A DNA stretch of 64,000 nucleotides from Ktedonosporobacter rubrisoli. Its GTDB lineage: Bacteria; Chloroflexota; Ktedonobacteria; Ktedonobacterales; Ktedonobacteraceae. Position numbers and translations under genes: made by a program. Below, one piece after another: positions 52,437 through 60,524 of the stretch; position 1 is the stretch's first letter, and the number at the start of each line of letters is the position of its first letter. The notes beneath the pieces are model-generated. The model was not told the DNA's origin. It did not search any database and saw only the letters and a program-made list of their open reading frames with translations. The stretch covers positions 8,804,001-8,868,000 of the forward strand of contig NZ_CP035758.1 in the NCBI RefSeq assembly GCF_004208415.1, read 5' to 3'.

Positions 52437-53804
52437 ATGAATCTCGATCTCACCACGCGTTTGGAAGCTGCAACAAAGTTTATTGATCGCTGGCTCGCCC
52501 ATAAGCTTTATATTGATCGTCTTCCCGGCCTCTCAGTGGGAATCGTTTATGGCGACAAGATTCTCTTCAAAAAAGGTTACGGATATGCCAATCTTGAGCA
52601 GCAAGTGAAGGCAAGCGAGACGACCTGTTATCGCATCGCCTCGTTCTCAAAGATATTTACGGCTCTGGCAGTTATGCACCTGTTTGAGCAAGGGAAATTG
52701 CATCTTGATGATCGCGTCCAACAGTATTTGCCCTGGTTTAGCTCAGAGCAAGCTCCTCAGACTGCACAGATTACGCTTCGTCAGCTCTTGACCCATACCG
52801 CCGGCCTGGATCGCGACGGCGTAACTCCCCACTGGGTCGATTATCGCTTTCCCGAGCTGCAAGAAATCCAGCGGCACATTGCTGAGGGCGGACTCTCCTA
52901 TACGCCCGCGACCGTCTGGAAATACTCTAATGTTGGCTATACGCTCCTGGGTGAGGTCGTCAGAGCTGTCTCCGGTCTTGCCTATGAAGAGTATGTCACT
53001 GAGCATGTTGTGAAGCCGCTAGGTATGACCCATACGGCTCCTGTTCTGACGGAGGCCATTACGCAGCAGCTAGCTTTGGGCTATAGCCGTAATCTTCCCG
53101 AGCAAGGACGAGAACCCTTTCCACACATCGAGACGCATGTGATGGCCTCGGCAACCGGCTTTTCCTCAAATGTGGTTGATCTTTGTCAGTTGATCATGGC
53201 TCAGTTTGAGGGAGATACCCGTCTACTGCGCGATGAGACGAAGCGTGAGATGCGGCGCATCCAGTGGCTGCGTAAAGAAGGTGACGCCGACTGGTGCCTC
53301 GGTTTTGAGACCTGGAAGGTAAATCAACAGCGCTACTATGGGCATGGAGGAAGCTTCCAGGGCTATCGGTCCCGCTTTGGCTTTGATCCTGAGCGTAAAG
53401 TAGGTGTGGTGGTTCTGGTCAATGCTATGGATGTGCGCGCTGGCGATCTGCTCCAGGGAGCCTTGCAGATCATCGATTATGTGATTACACACTGGGATGA
53501 ATTGGCCCAGGATGCTGTACAGAGCGAGCATATAGAGGGCTATGAAGGGATGTTTAGAAGCGTCTGGGGCGATGTGGCCAGCGTTACCCTCAATAATAGC
53601 GTGAATCTTTTTAATCTGGGAGCCCCAAATCCTCTATTAGGGCTTTCTCGGCTTCATCATGAGGGCGGACATAGATTTACAATGGTTGATGGGAACAGCA
53701 TTGATCATATTGGCGAGCCTGTATCCTTTGTCTGCGATGAGCAGGGCGTAGCTCAGCATCTATTTGTCGGTCCCGATCCATCCGAGCGCTTTGAACTGCC
53801 GTAA
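52437..53804 (+). CDS. Class C beta-lactamase-fold serine hydrolase
   Basis: A 455-aa protein of the beta-lactamase/transpeptidase (class C, penicillin-binding-protein) fold. SFSK (Ser69, Lys72) is the SxxK nucleophile motif, KYSNVGY near residue 160 the YxN motif, and HGGSFQGYRS near residue 302 the HxG triad element. A C-terminal ~120-residue domain follows the hydrolase core. No signal peptide, so it is cytoplasmic and more likely a peptidase or esterase than a beta-lactamase. ATG with AAGGAGAAATAT upstream. Bidirectional terminator downstream. Confidence 0.9.
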   Translation: MNLDLTTRLEAATKFIDRWLAHKLYIDRLPGLSVGIVYGDKILFKKGYGYANLEQQVKASETTCYRIASFSKIFTALAVMHLFEQGKLHLDDRVQQYLPWFSSEQAPQTAQITLRQLLTHTAGLDRDGVTPHWVDYRFPELQEIQRHIAEGGLSYTPATVWKYSNVGYTLLGEVVRAVSGLAYEEYVTEHVVKPLGMTHTAPVLTEAITQQLALGYSRNLPEQGREPFPHIETHVMASATGFSSNVVDLCQLIMAQFEGDTRLLRDETKREMRRIQWLRKEGDADWCLGFETWKVNQQRYYGHGGSFQGYRSRFGFDPERKVGVVVLVNAMDVRAGDLLQGALQIIDYVITHWDELAQDAVQSEHIEGYEGMFRSVWGDVASVTLNNSVNLFNLGAPNPLLGLSRLHHEGGHRFTMVDGNSIDHIGEPVSFVCDEQGVAQHLFVGPDPSERFELP

Positions 53805-53863
53805 CCTCAAACCCCCGGCTCTACAAGCTGGCTCAAGCGGGAGATGCACAAGCGCAAGGCAAG

Positions 53864-53892
53864 AAAAAGGGGTTGCTACTCTAGCAACCCCT
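53864..53892. terminator. Bidirectional terminator between serine hydrolase and sufB
   Basis: AGGGGTTGCT (53868-53877) and AGCAACCCCT (53883-53892) form a perfect ten-base-pair stem with a five-base loop. An A-tract at 53864-53868 gives a T-run for the minus-strand sufB transcript; TTTTG is three bases past the plus-strand end. Confidence 0.92.
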
Positions 53893-53913
53893 GAACTTTT
53901 GTTTGTGTACGGT

Positions 53914-55314
53914 TTAGCCCACGCTACCGGACATCTCCAACTGGATCAAGCGGTTCAACTCAACCGCGTATTCCATTGGGAGCTCTTTGGTGATTGGCTC
54001 GATAAAGCCATTTACGATCAACGAATAGGCCTCAGACTCGTCGAGACCGCGGCTCATCAGGTAGAAGAGCTGATCTTCGCCGACCTTGGAGACTGTAGCC
54101 TCGTGGCCGATCTCTGTCTGATTCTCTTCGACACGAATGGTTGGATACGTATCGGTACGAGCCTCTTCATCAAGGAGCAGCGCATCACAACGTACGCTTG
54201 ATTTCGTATGGTGCGCACCGGGATTGACGCGGACCAGACCACGATAGGAAGCGCGGCCAGTTCCCTTCGAGACCGACTTCGACAGAATCTGTGAGGTGGT
54301 GTGCGGGGCCAGGTGAGTGACCTTGGCGCCGGCATCCTGGTGCATGCCATCGTTAGCGAACGCTACCGAGAGGATATCGCCACGTGCGCCGGGCTCCATC
54401 AGGAGGACCGCGGGATACTTCATGGTCACTTTAGAACCAAGGTTACCATCGACCCATTCCATTGTCGCATCTCGATATGCGGCGGCGCGCTTGGTGACCA
54501 GGTTGTACACGTTCTTCGACCAGTTCTGGATCGTCGTGTAGCGGACGCGTGCGCCTTCCTTCACTTTGATTTCTACGACGGCGCTGTGCAGGCTGTCGCT
54601 GGTGTAGCTTGGAGCTGTGCAGCCCTCAACATAATGGACATAGGAACCAGGCTCGGCAATAATCAAGGTGCGCTCGAACTGGCCCATGTTCTTGGCGTTA
54701 ATGCGGAAGTAAGCTTGCAGCGGGATCTCAACACGGACATTCTCCGGTACGTAAACGAAGCTTCCGCCGCTCCATACAGCACTATTGAGCGAAGCAAACT
54801 TATTATCGGATGGCGGAACGATGGTGCCAAAGTGCTCCTTCACGATGTCTGGATATTCGCGCAGCGCGGTATCCATATCCGTGAAGATCACGCCAAGCTT
54901 CTCCAGGTCCTCGCGCACCTTATGATAAACGGCTTCACTTTCATATTGAGCAGTTACGCCGGCCAGATATTTCTGTTCTGCTTGGGGAATACCCAGGCGA
55001 TCAAAAGTGTCTTTGATCTCTACAGGGATGTCATCCCAGGTCTTTCCCTGCTCGGGCACTGGCTTAATGTAGTAATAGATATCGTCGAAGTTAATGCCTG
55101 ACAGATCAGCGCCCCATGTTGGCATTGGACGTTTCTCGAAGAGTTCCAGGCTTTTTAGGCGGAACTGTCGCATCCAACTGGGTTCGCCTTTCATCTCAGA
55201 AATCTGCTCGACGATCTTTCTGTTAAGTCCCTTGTCGGACTTAAATGCATAGTTTTCGGCTACGTGGAACCCAGCACTATATGTACCTTGTTCCAATTCA
55301 AATGCCTGACTCAT
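53914..55314 (-). CDS. sufB: Fe-S cluster assembly protein SufB
   Basis: A 466-aa SufB scaffold subunit. Full-length match to the family by eye: YYYIKPVPEQGKTWDDIP, YESEAVYHKVREDLEKLGVIF, the beta-helix part with SYVHYVEGCTAPSY (conserved Cys) and HTTSQILSKSVSKGTGRASYRG, HHTKSSVRCDALLLDEEARTDT (here split for length) and the C-terminal LFYLMSRGLDESEAYSLIVNGF. Starts at an ATG six bases after GGAGTG. Neither sufC nor sufD is beside it; a terminator follows and a tRNA gene precedes it, so in this window it is a single-gene unit. Confidence 0.95.
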   Translation of the reverse strand: MSQAFELEQGTYSAGFHVAENYAFKSDKGLNRKIVEQISEMKGEPSWMRQFRLKSLELFEKRPMPTWGADLSGINFDDIYYYIKPVPEQGKTWDDIPVEIKDTFDRLGIPQAEQKYLAGVTAQYESEAVYHKVREDLEKLGVIFTDMDTALREYPDIVKEHFGTIVPPSDNKFASLNSAVWSGGSFVYVPENVRVEIPLQAYFRINAKNMGQFERTLIIAEPGSYVHYVEGCTAPSYTSDSLHSAVVEIKVKEGARVRYTTIQNWSKNVYNLVTKRAAAYRDATMEWVDGNLGSKVTMKYPAVLLMEPGARGDILSVAFANDGMHQDAGAKVTHLAPHTTSQILSKSVSKGTGRASYRGLVRVNPGAHHTKSSVRCDALLLDEEARTDTYPTIRVEENQTEIGHEATVSKVGEDQLFYLMSRGLDESEAYSLIVNGFIEPITKELPMEYAVELNRLIQLEMSGSVG

Positions 55315-55654
55315 TAGATACACTCCACTTGCTGGCTGATTTCTATCAACAATTTACAGAAAATCGTTGGTTTCTGTAATCCTTACTTGCTAACTCGGAT
55401 TTACCCGTATTATAAGTTTTTTGCTACGGCTTGTCAAGGCATTTGCTCCGGCAAGACTTCAAGGCTATGCCGCGTAGCAGCGCTAACAAGCAAATAAGCT
55501 GCGCTATATGCCGCTGTTTCACATGCTTGACAAAGCGCAACAGAAATTGCTATTATGGTGTTAGAAAGTGGTGATATGTACGGCAAAGCTGCTATATATT
55601 TGGCTTTGTTGGGCAAAGTAGGCGCGAGCAAAATACATATCACAGCGCAATTGA
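55315..55654. other. Intergenic before the tRNA
   Basis: No gene recognised. It should hold the sufB promoter (minus strand) and the tRNA promoter (plus strand). A short minus-strand ORF here has no ribosome binding site. Confidence 0.5.
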
Positions 55655-55727
55655 GCGCCCATAGCTCAGTGGATAGAGCAATGGTCTTCTAAACCATGTG
55701 TCGCTGGTTCGAATCCAGCTGGGCGCG
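55655..55727 (+). tRNA. tRNA-Arg (anticodon TCT)
   Basis: A 73-base cloverleaf. The acceptor stem is GCGCCCA/TGGGCGC, the D arm TAGCTCAGTGGATAGAGCA, the anticodon stem ATGGT/ACCAT around CTTCTAA (anticodon TCT), and the T arm GCTGG-TTCGAAT-CCAGC. The discriminator is G. The CCA end is not encoded. Confidence 0.97.
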
Positions 55728-56161
55728 CCTCTTTCCTTCTCTTTCTTTACCTCTCATTCTCTAGAGCAGAGGCAATCCACTGGCGAGCTTCAATATCCCC
55801 AACGGGTCTTAACTATGCGAGCTATAGAGCGAGGAAAAATCCGACCAAGCTTGAAGCTTCAATCCCTCACGAGCTCACTCCTATTCTCGATAATACCACC
55901 TTCTTATAGCAAAATCCAGGAGGAAAAATTATACACATTGAGTGCCTTTACCTGGTTGAAGAAAACTATTACACTCTATCTTAACCCTGGATTAGCTTCG
56001 AGCCTATGCTGATGTAAGGGCTACTTTGCCGGCGGAGAGTGTAAACTAGTGGTAGCGCCCTGAGTGATACCAGCGCGTTAGCAGATGCGTATTTCCTACA
56101 AGCGCTATCTGCTGATTATTTTGCTAAATATCAATAAGCTGATGTAGAAGGAGAGAAAGAT
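55728..56161. other. Intergenic after the tRNA
   Basis: No gene recognised. An ORF beginning inside the tRNA (55698-56012) is a shadow. The HAD gene's ribosome binding site (AAGGAGAG) is at the right end. Confidence 0.5.
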
Positions 56162-56874
56162 ATGCATTTTCTTGCCCTGGCCTGTGATTATGATGGTACA
56201 CTAGCAGCTGAGGGCCGGGTTAGCCAGCGAACCATGCAGGCCCTTGAACGGGTTGTCGCCTCTGGTCGTAAGCTACTTATAGTCACAGGTCGTAAGCTGG
56301 AAGATCTACAGCAAGTCTTTCCCCGTCTTGACCTCGTTACCACTGTGGTTGCCGAGAATGGTGCGCTGCTTTATCATCATGCTTCGGCTGAGGAAAAAAT
56401 CCTGGCCGAGGAGCCCCAGCTCGCTTTATCCAGGCATTGCGCGAGCGAGGTATCCAACCTTTAAACATTGGGCACGTCATTATCGCCACCTATGACGCTT
56501 ATGAGGAAATCCTGCGCGAAGTGGTTCATGAGCTGGGCCTGCAGTATCAAATGATCTTTAATAAAGGCTCCGTGATGCTCTTGCCAGTTGGCGTGAACAA
56601 AGCCACGGGAATGATGGCAGCGCTACAGGAGCTGGGAATTTCACCACACAATACGGTGGGCGTGGGCGATGCTGAGAATGATCATGACTTCCTGGCGCTG
56701 TGTGGCTGCTCTGTCGCCCTGGCCAATGCTTTGCCGGCCCTAAAGGCGCAAGCTGATTATACTACTCAGGCCCCCAATGGTGAAGGCGTAGTTGAGCTTA
56801 TTGAGCAGCTTTTAGCCGACGATTTGCAAGATATTATAGACCATATGGCAGACAAAGACGCACAGAGCAGCTAA
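56162..56874 (+). pseudogene. HAD-IIB family phosphatase interrupted by a frameshift
   Basis: Two ORFs, 56162-56464 and from 56437 to 56874, together form one normal HAD-IIB protein of about 237 aa. The first part has motif I (LACDYDGTLA), motif II (IVTGRK) and AENGALLYH. The second has the Lys region VNKATGMMAAL and motif IV GVGDAENDHDFLAL. The frame breaks in CCCC at 56414-56417: one more C would read through as EEPPARFIQALRERGIQ. Without it the protein ends at a TAA at 56462-56464. The intact motifs on both sides indicate either a very recent mutation or a sequencing error in the C run. Downstream ends at a hairpin. Confidence 0.85.
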
Positions 56875-56906
56875 ATACTGCGATGGGCAACTTTGGATAA
56901 ACGGGG

Positions 56907-56934
56907 GGATACCTCTCCAGTGGAGAGGGTATCC
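56907..56934 (+). terminator. Hairpin after the HAD gene
   Basis: GGATACCTCTCC (56907-56918), loop AGT, GGAGAGGGTATCC (56922-56934), one bulged base, followed by TCTCTC rather than a T-run. Confidence 0.6.
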
Positions 56935-57270
56935 TCTCTCGCGCTCCTCACCACCGCAGGCGCTGAAAAAACTTGCATATGGGCTTAAATAAGTTTTGTT
57001 GTGATAAAAAATGTAAGAAGATTTTCGCCCTGATAGTGAAAGATAAGCGTTACCTACAGGTAGAGCTTAGAATAACGTAAAAGAATAGAGAGCAGAAAAT
57101 ACTGTAGAGATTTACTTATTGATATATTGCAAAATAATATGCTATATTTAAGATGTCTCTTGCTATCTCATTGCACCTGTGTAAGGAAAAGAGTGTCATT
57201 CGTAGCGCGAAGTAGAAGATAAGCTAAGCATCCTCTCTGTGTATGCTTGTGACGAAGCGAGGTGAAGGGA
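56935..57270. other. Intergenic before the first SRPBCC gene
   Basis: AT-rich, no gene seen. ATATATTGCAAAATAATATG at 57122-57142 resembles a segment upstream of the 43-aa peptide gene (59768-59795). Confidence 0.45.
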
Positions 57271-58257
57271 ATGGCAGAGCATTGTGCCTCAGTTGAGATT
57301 AAAGCGCCTGTACATCAGGTCTATGAGCTTTTTACACACTTCAATGATTTTCCAAAATTCATGCGCTTTGTGAAAGAAGTAACTTACTACGACGAGCAGC
57401 GCAGTCACTGGGTTGTTCAGGTTTTCAGGCGCTATGAATGGGATGCTGTCAACGAGGATTGGATTCCCGACCGTCAGGTGGGCTGGCGTTCAATAAGAGG
57501 CTTGAAAAACTCGGGTAGGGTGAAATTTCGTGCCCTCAGTCCGCAGCGTACCTGCGTAGATGTCTACATTTACTATAGCCCTCCTAGCGGCGCTCTGGGT
57601 GGCCTTGGCGAGACCTTTGGCATCAGTGGTTATTTTGAGACCTGCCTCAAGGAAGATCTACAAAATTTTGCCCGTATGGTAGAGGAAGCCCCAGCTGGAG
57701 CCCTCGATCCAATGTCGTCTCATTATCTGTTCCATCCCCACAGTGCCAGCGCACGCGGCGAGATGACTGAGCGCCAGCGCAGCGCTATGGCCCATGATCC
57801 GATGATGAGCCCGCAGGCCTTACGCGAGCGCGAGGCCAGGATAAGACAAGAAGAAGAGCGCGCACGGGCCGCTAGAGCAGAAAGGGAAGCCGCGCTAAAG
57901 CGTAGAAGCGTTATGGAGCGCCAGGCCATGCTTGAACGCCAGACCATGCTTGCGCGCTCGGCCGAGCGCAGGTTAGAGGAACAGAAGCAGCGAGATGCGG
58001 CTTTGCGTGCAGCTGCACGCCCCCACGAGATCGATCCCGTCTATGATACTATCGGTGGTCGCAACGCAGCTCTGGATCGGACCGCTCTTGGCGATAAAGA
58101 TGCTCTGCGCCTCAGATATCCAAAGTATGAGCAGGACCCTATGACCGCGCGCTATCCACTTAAAGCTAAGGACCCGACAGGACCTCTAGATCCTGTAGAG
58201 AAACTTGAATCGCCCTGGTTTATCTCTATTCGAGGCAATACCAGACCTTTGCAGTAA
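57271..58257 (+). CDS. SRPBCC-domain protein with coiled coil, copy 1
   Basis: A 328-aa soluble protein. Residues ~5-150 form an SRPBCC/polyketide-cyclase-type domain: ASVEIKAPVHQVYELFTHF, KEVTYYDEQRSHWVVQ, WDAVNEDWIPDRQVGWRSI. Residues ~165-250 are a highly charged coiled coil rich in Arg, Glu and Ala. The last ~75 residues carry a box that is nearly identical in the paralogue at 62281: DP.YDTIGGRNAA then LGD.DA and YPKYEQDPM.AR. SRPBCC domains bind hydrophobic ligands; the coiled coil suggests self-assembly. ATG at 57271 chosen (GAGGTG upstream). No known family has this tail as far as I can tell. Confidence 0.8.
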   Translation: MAEHCASVEIKAPVHQVYELFTHFNDFPKFMRFVKEVTYYDEQRSHWVVQVFRRYEWDAVNEDWIPDRQVGWRSIRGLKNSGRVKFRALSPQRTCVDVYIYYSPPSGALGGLGETFGISGYFETCLKEDLQNFARMVEEAPAGALDPMSSHYLFHPHSASARGEMTERQRSAMAHDPMMSPQALREREARIRQEEERARAARAEREAALKRRSVMERQAMLERQTMLARSAERRLEEQKQRDAALRAAARPHEIDPVYDTIGGRNAALDRTALGDKDALRLRYPKYEQDPMTARYPLKAKDPTGPLDPVEKLESPWFISIRGNTRPLQ

Positions 58258-58354
58258 GCCGACAAGGGCTAATTTCGCGCAAACGCTCCCAGTGCAATTG
58301 GCAGTTAGCATGCTAAGTAGCAAGGGAGATGCCAGCGGAGAAGCGCGACTCAGC

Positions 58355-59335
58355 TTATTCCGCTAAGGCAGGGGAAGAGCACTTTTCATTGGGTGCCTCC
58401 TTCCCGCTCTGCTGGCTGTTGCTTCCAAACTGGAGCGCTGCTTCCAGGGCAGAGGCAATTCCTCCTGCGGTATTAGCCACATAGAAATTATCAGTCAGGT
58501 GATAGAGAAGGCTTCCTTTGTGCGTGTACTTGTGGCCGAGATCCAACTCGTCCCTATTCAGAATCGTATTGATCTGCTGGAGAAGCCTGATGACAGGAGC
58601 TTCTTCCTCTGTGTCCAGCAGTAATAATGCGATGTCGGCCGGGAATGCCTGGGCTCGTTGTACGAAACGCACTACTTGCGGAAGAGAAACATGCTGTCCC
58701 AATTTGCATTCTACGATTATGGCCCTGCCATCTTCTGTAAATGCCAGCACGTCTAGATCATTTAACTGCGTTGTCTGCCACTCCTTGAAACTTACACAGC
58801 GCCTGACGAGTGCGTGATAGCTCTGCTGGAGATGAGCCTGTACGCTCCAGGCAAAGGTTGGATTCAGATCCTCAATATGCTCAAGAAGAGAGCCGCTTGC
58901 CCATTCATCGGGATTTTGGGCAACGATATACTCTTGTAGTTCTAAAAAATGTAAGGCCTGGGCTAATTGTCTTGCTTTGATTGCGGGCCCCATCTGTTTA
59001 AGCAAAGTCTCTGTTTGCCAGGTGCGCGGCCAGTTACTAGTTGCATCTTCAGCAGGATCTGTATCATCTATCTCTTGCAGAAAACAGCCAAGCAGCAAGC
59101 GATGATGCCGTTGGTCAAGAAAATCCAGGAAGCCGGGTTCGTCGCACCAGCGCTCACCTGCGATCTGCCAGCGGAGACGAATGACTCCCGGAGCCCCGGC
59201 ATGGATAAAGCTTCTACCGATAGAGTTCCAGGAGCCAGGAATGTGACGCAAACATTCATCGAAAGCGTGGAGTTGTTGCAGGTTTACTTCAGGACGATAG
59301 GGAAGAGATTTCATCTGTTGAGCTACCTTTCTCAT
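58355..59335 (-). CDS. PD-(D/E)XK nuclease-fold protein
   Basis: A 326-aa protein. The N-terminal ~170 residues have no recognisable domain but are helical. The C-terminal part has the nuclease signature LNDLDVLAF (Asp195) followed by IIVECKLGQ (Glu209, Lys211), i.e. D-x13-E-x-K as in Mrr-, Holliday-junction- and restriction-type enzymes, then RFVQRAQAF and a small C-terminal domain. It is cotranscribed with the HTH gene before it; the ATG overlaps that gene's stop (ATGA at 59332-59335), so translation is coupled. It might act as a restriction enzyme, toxin or defence nuclease; no methylase is nearby. Confidence 0.78.
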   Translation of the reverse strand: MRKVAQQMKSLPYRPEVNLQQLHAFDECLRHIPGSWNSIGRSFIHAGAPGVIRLRWQIAGERWCDEPGFLDFLDQRHHRLLLGCFLQEIDDTDPAEDATSNWPRTWQTETLLKQMGPAIKARQLAQALHFLELQEYIVAQNPDEWASGSLLEHIEDLNPTFAWSVQAHLQQSYHALVRRCVSFKEWQTTQLNDLDVLAFTEDGRAIIVECKLGQHVSLPQVVRFVQRAQAFPADIALLLLDTEEEAPVIRLLQQINTILNRDELDLGHKYTHKGSLLYHLTDNFYVANTAGGIASALEAALQFGSNSQQSGKEAPNEKCSSPALAE

Positions 59336-59550
59336 CGTTTGTCCGCGTGATTGTTTCTGCCTGTATCTGCAGCAACGCGCGTCGTCTGAACGTCACTCCA
59401 CTTAAGGAATATCATTCCCCCTTGCATAGATCGGGTACGAATCTTGCCTCGGTGGAGAAGCCGCTGGACATGATGAAGGCTAACCGTGTGGTGACTATTT
59501 TTGCTGATCGTTGCGGCCGCTTCGGCTGTGGTTATCCAGTTATTACTCAT
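59332..59550 (-). CDS. Small helix-turn-helix DNA-binding protein
   Basis: A 72-aa protein: MSNNWITTAEAAATISKNSH...VSLHHVQRLLHRGKIRTRSM, then GGMIFLKWSDV. This is the excisionase/MerR-type winged HTH shape ('TtaEAA..l.......v..l.r.GkI.....g....i..sdv'). Start at 59550 chosen because GGTAGAGGTT precedes it; the longer ORF is unlikely. It overlaps the nuclease gene by four bases. A small HTH coupled to a nuclease suggests a regulator or targeting subunit. Confidence 0.8.
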   Translation of the reverse strand: MSNNWITTAEAAATISKNSHHTVSLHHVQRLLHRGKIRTRSMQGGMIFLKWSDVQTTRVAADTGRNNHADKR

Positions 59551-60008
59551 AGTAACCTCTACCTTTCTTGGCGTAACGCTTATGCCTCCCCGCGTTTGGG
59601 GTGATAATTTACGGGTTAGCTTGCAGAGCGAGGGAAAGGTTAAGTCTATCAACACACTGTAGCATCAACCGTTGCTAAGAAATGAATTTTTAAGCTATCT
59701 AATACAGTATAGCATACTTTAAATTATTTTGTCTCTTAATTTAAATTGTAAATCCGTCTGATTTGCAATATATTGAAAAATAATATATGCTTATAGCATC
59801 TGATATGAATTCTCTTGCGCTAGATTTCTCTTATGAAAGAGCACCCTGAGCACACCCATAGGCTGCAATTTGTACATTTTTATGCTTTTTGTCTTTAGCC
59901 AAGAGTACATGACGTCTAGATAGCGTTATTCGTCCCTCTACTTATCTGTCCTCTTTCTTTTTCCCCGCTACTCAAGAGCTCAAGGCATTCAGGAAAGGAA
60001 TAGTAATT
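59551..60008. other. Intergenic, AT-rich
   Basis: About 460 bases, AT-rich between 59680 and 59830. Should hold divergent promoters for the HTH operon and the 43-aa peptide. No gene recognised apart from the HTH ORF's unlikely upstream extension. Confidence 0.5.
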
Positions 60009-60140
60009 ATGCAATCGTTTATCCTCTTAGTCGTCATCCTCATACTCTTCGTGGGCGCGTTTGGGTTTATGGTATATCGTAACAACGTTTTGCGTCGCGA
60101 GCAGGAACGAAGGCGGAATCAATACCATGATCGCGTATAG
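60009..60140 (+). CDS. 43-aa single-pass membrane peptide
   Basis: A short ORF with one N-terminal membrane helix (FILLVVILILFVGAFGFMVY) followed by a strongly basic, polar tail (RNNVLRREQERRRNQYHD). AGGAAAGGA sits nine bases before the ATG. Composition and layout are those of a genuine small membrane protein with its tail in the cytoplasm. Function unknown. It lies between the divergent nuclease operon and the desaturase. Confidence 0.65.
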   Translation: MQSFILLVVILILFVGAFGFMVYRNNVLRREQERRRNQYHDRV

Positions 60141-60524
60141 GGTTGATGAGGATATAAAAAATAGTGTAGAAAATTTTTGCTGGGCTGAGGAGGAATATTC
60201 ATTTATCCTCTACAACTGAGTAATAGTTGAGAACGCAATGAGATTCAATGCCAGCATAATGTAAGGTGTTCTCTGTTCTCGGAAGGCCACTTGGGCCGGC
60301 ATATCTCAGCAGTTGCTCGACGAGAGAAAAGTGCTGGAATATGCAACGTGTTCATATGCGTGATTTATATCAATCGGCGACTGCTTTGGAATACAATGGT
60401 GGAAATTGGTGGAGTTCTAACTTGCTGGTATTTCAGGCAGATTGCCTAGCATACGGAGAAAGGTATGTGGTGTTACCCTGCTCTTAATTCTAGGGGGAGG
60501 GAAATTTAGCTCCACATGTTCTAA
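60141..60524. other. Intergenic before the desaturase
   Basis: About 380 bases. A 73-aa ORF at 60266 has no ribosome binding site and unusual composition; not called. GGGGGAGG at 60492-60500 is too far from the desaturase ATG to be its ribosome binding site. Confidence 0.45.

Noticed and set aside
54301..55101. A 266-aa plus-strand ORF inside sufB
   Set aside because: Antisense shadow of a well-conserved gene.
55698..56012. A 104-aa ORF starting inside the tRNA gene
   Set aside because: Starts within tRNA-Arg, no ribosome binding site, low-complexity Ser/Leu content.
60266..60487. A 73-aa ORF before the desaturase
   Set aside because: No ribosome binding site and no similarity to known proteins by eye.
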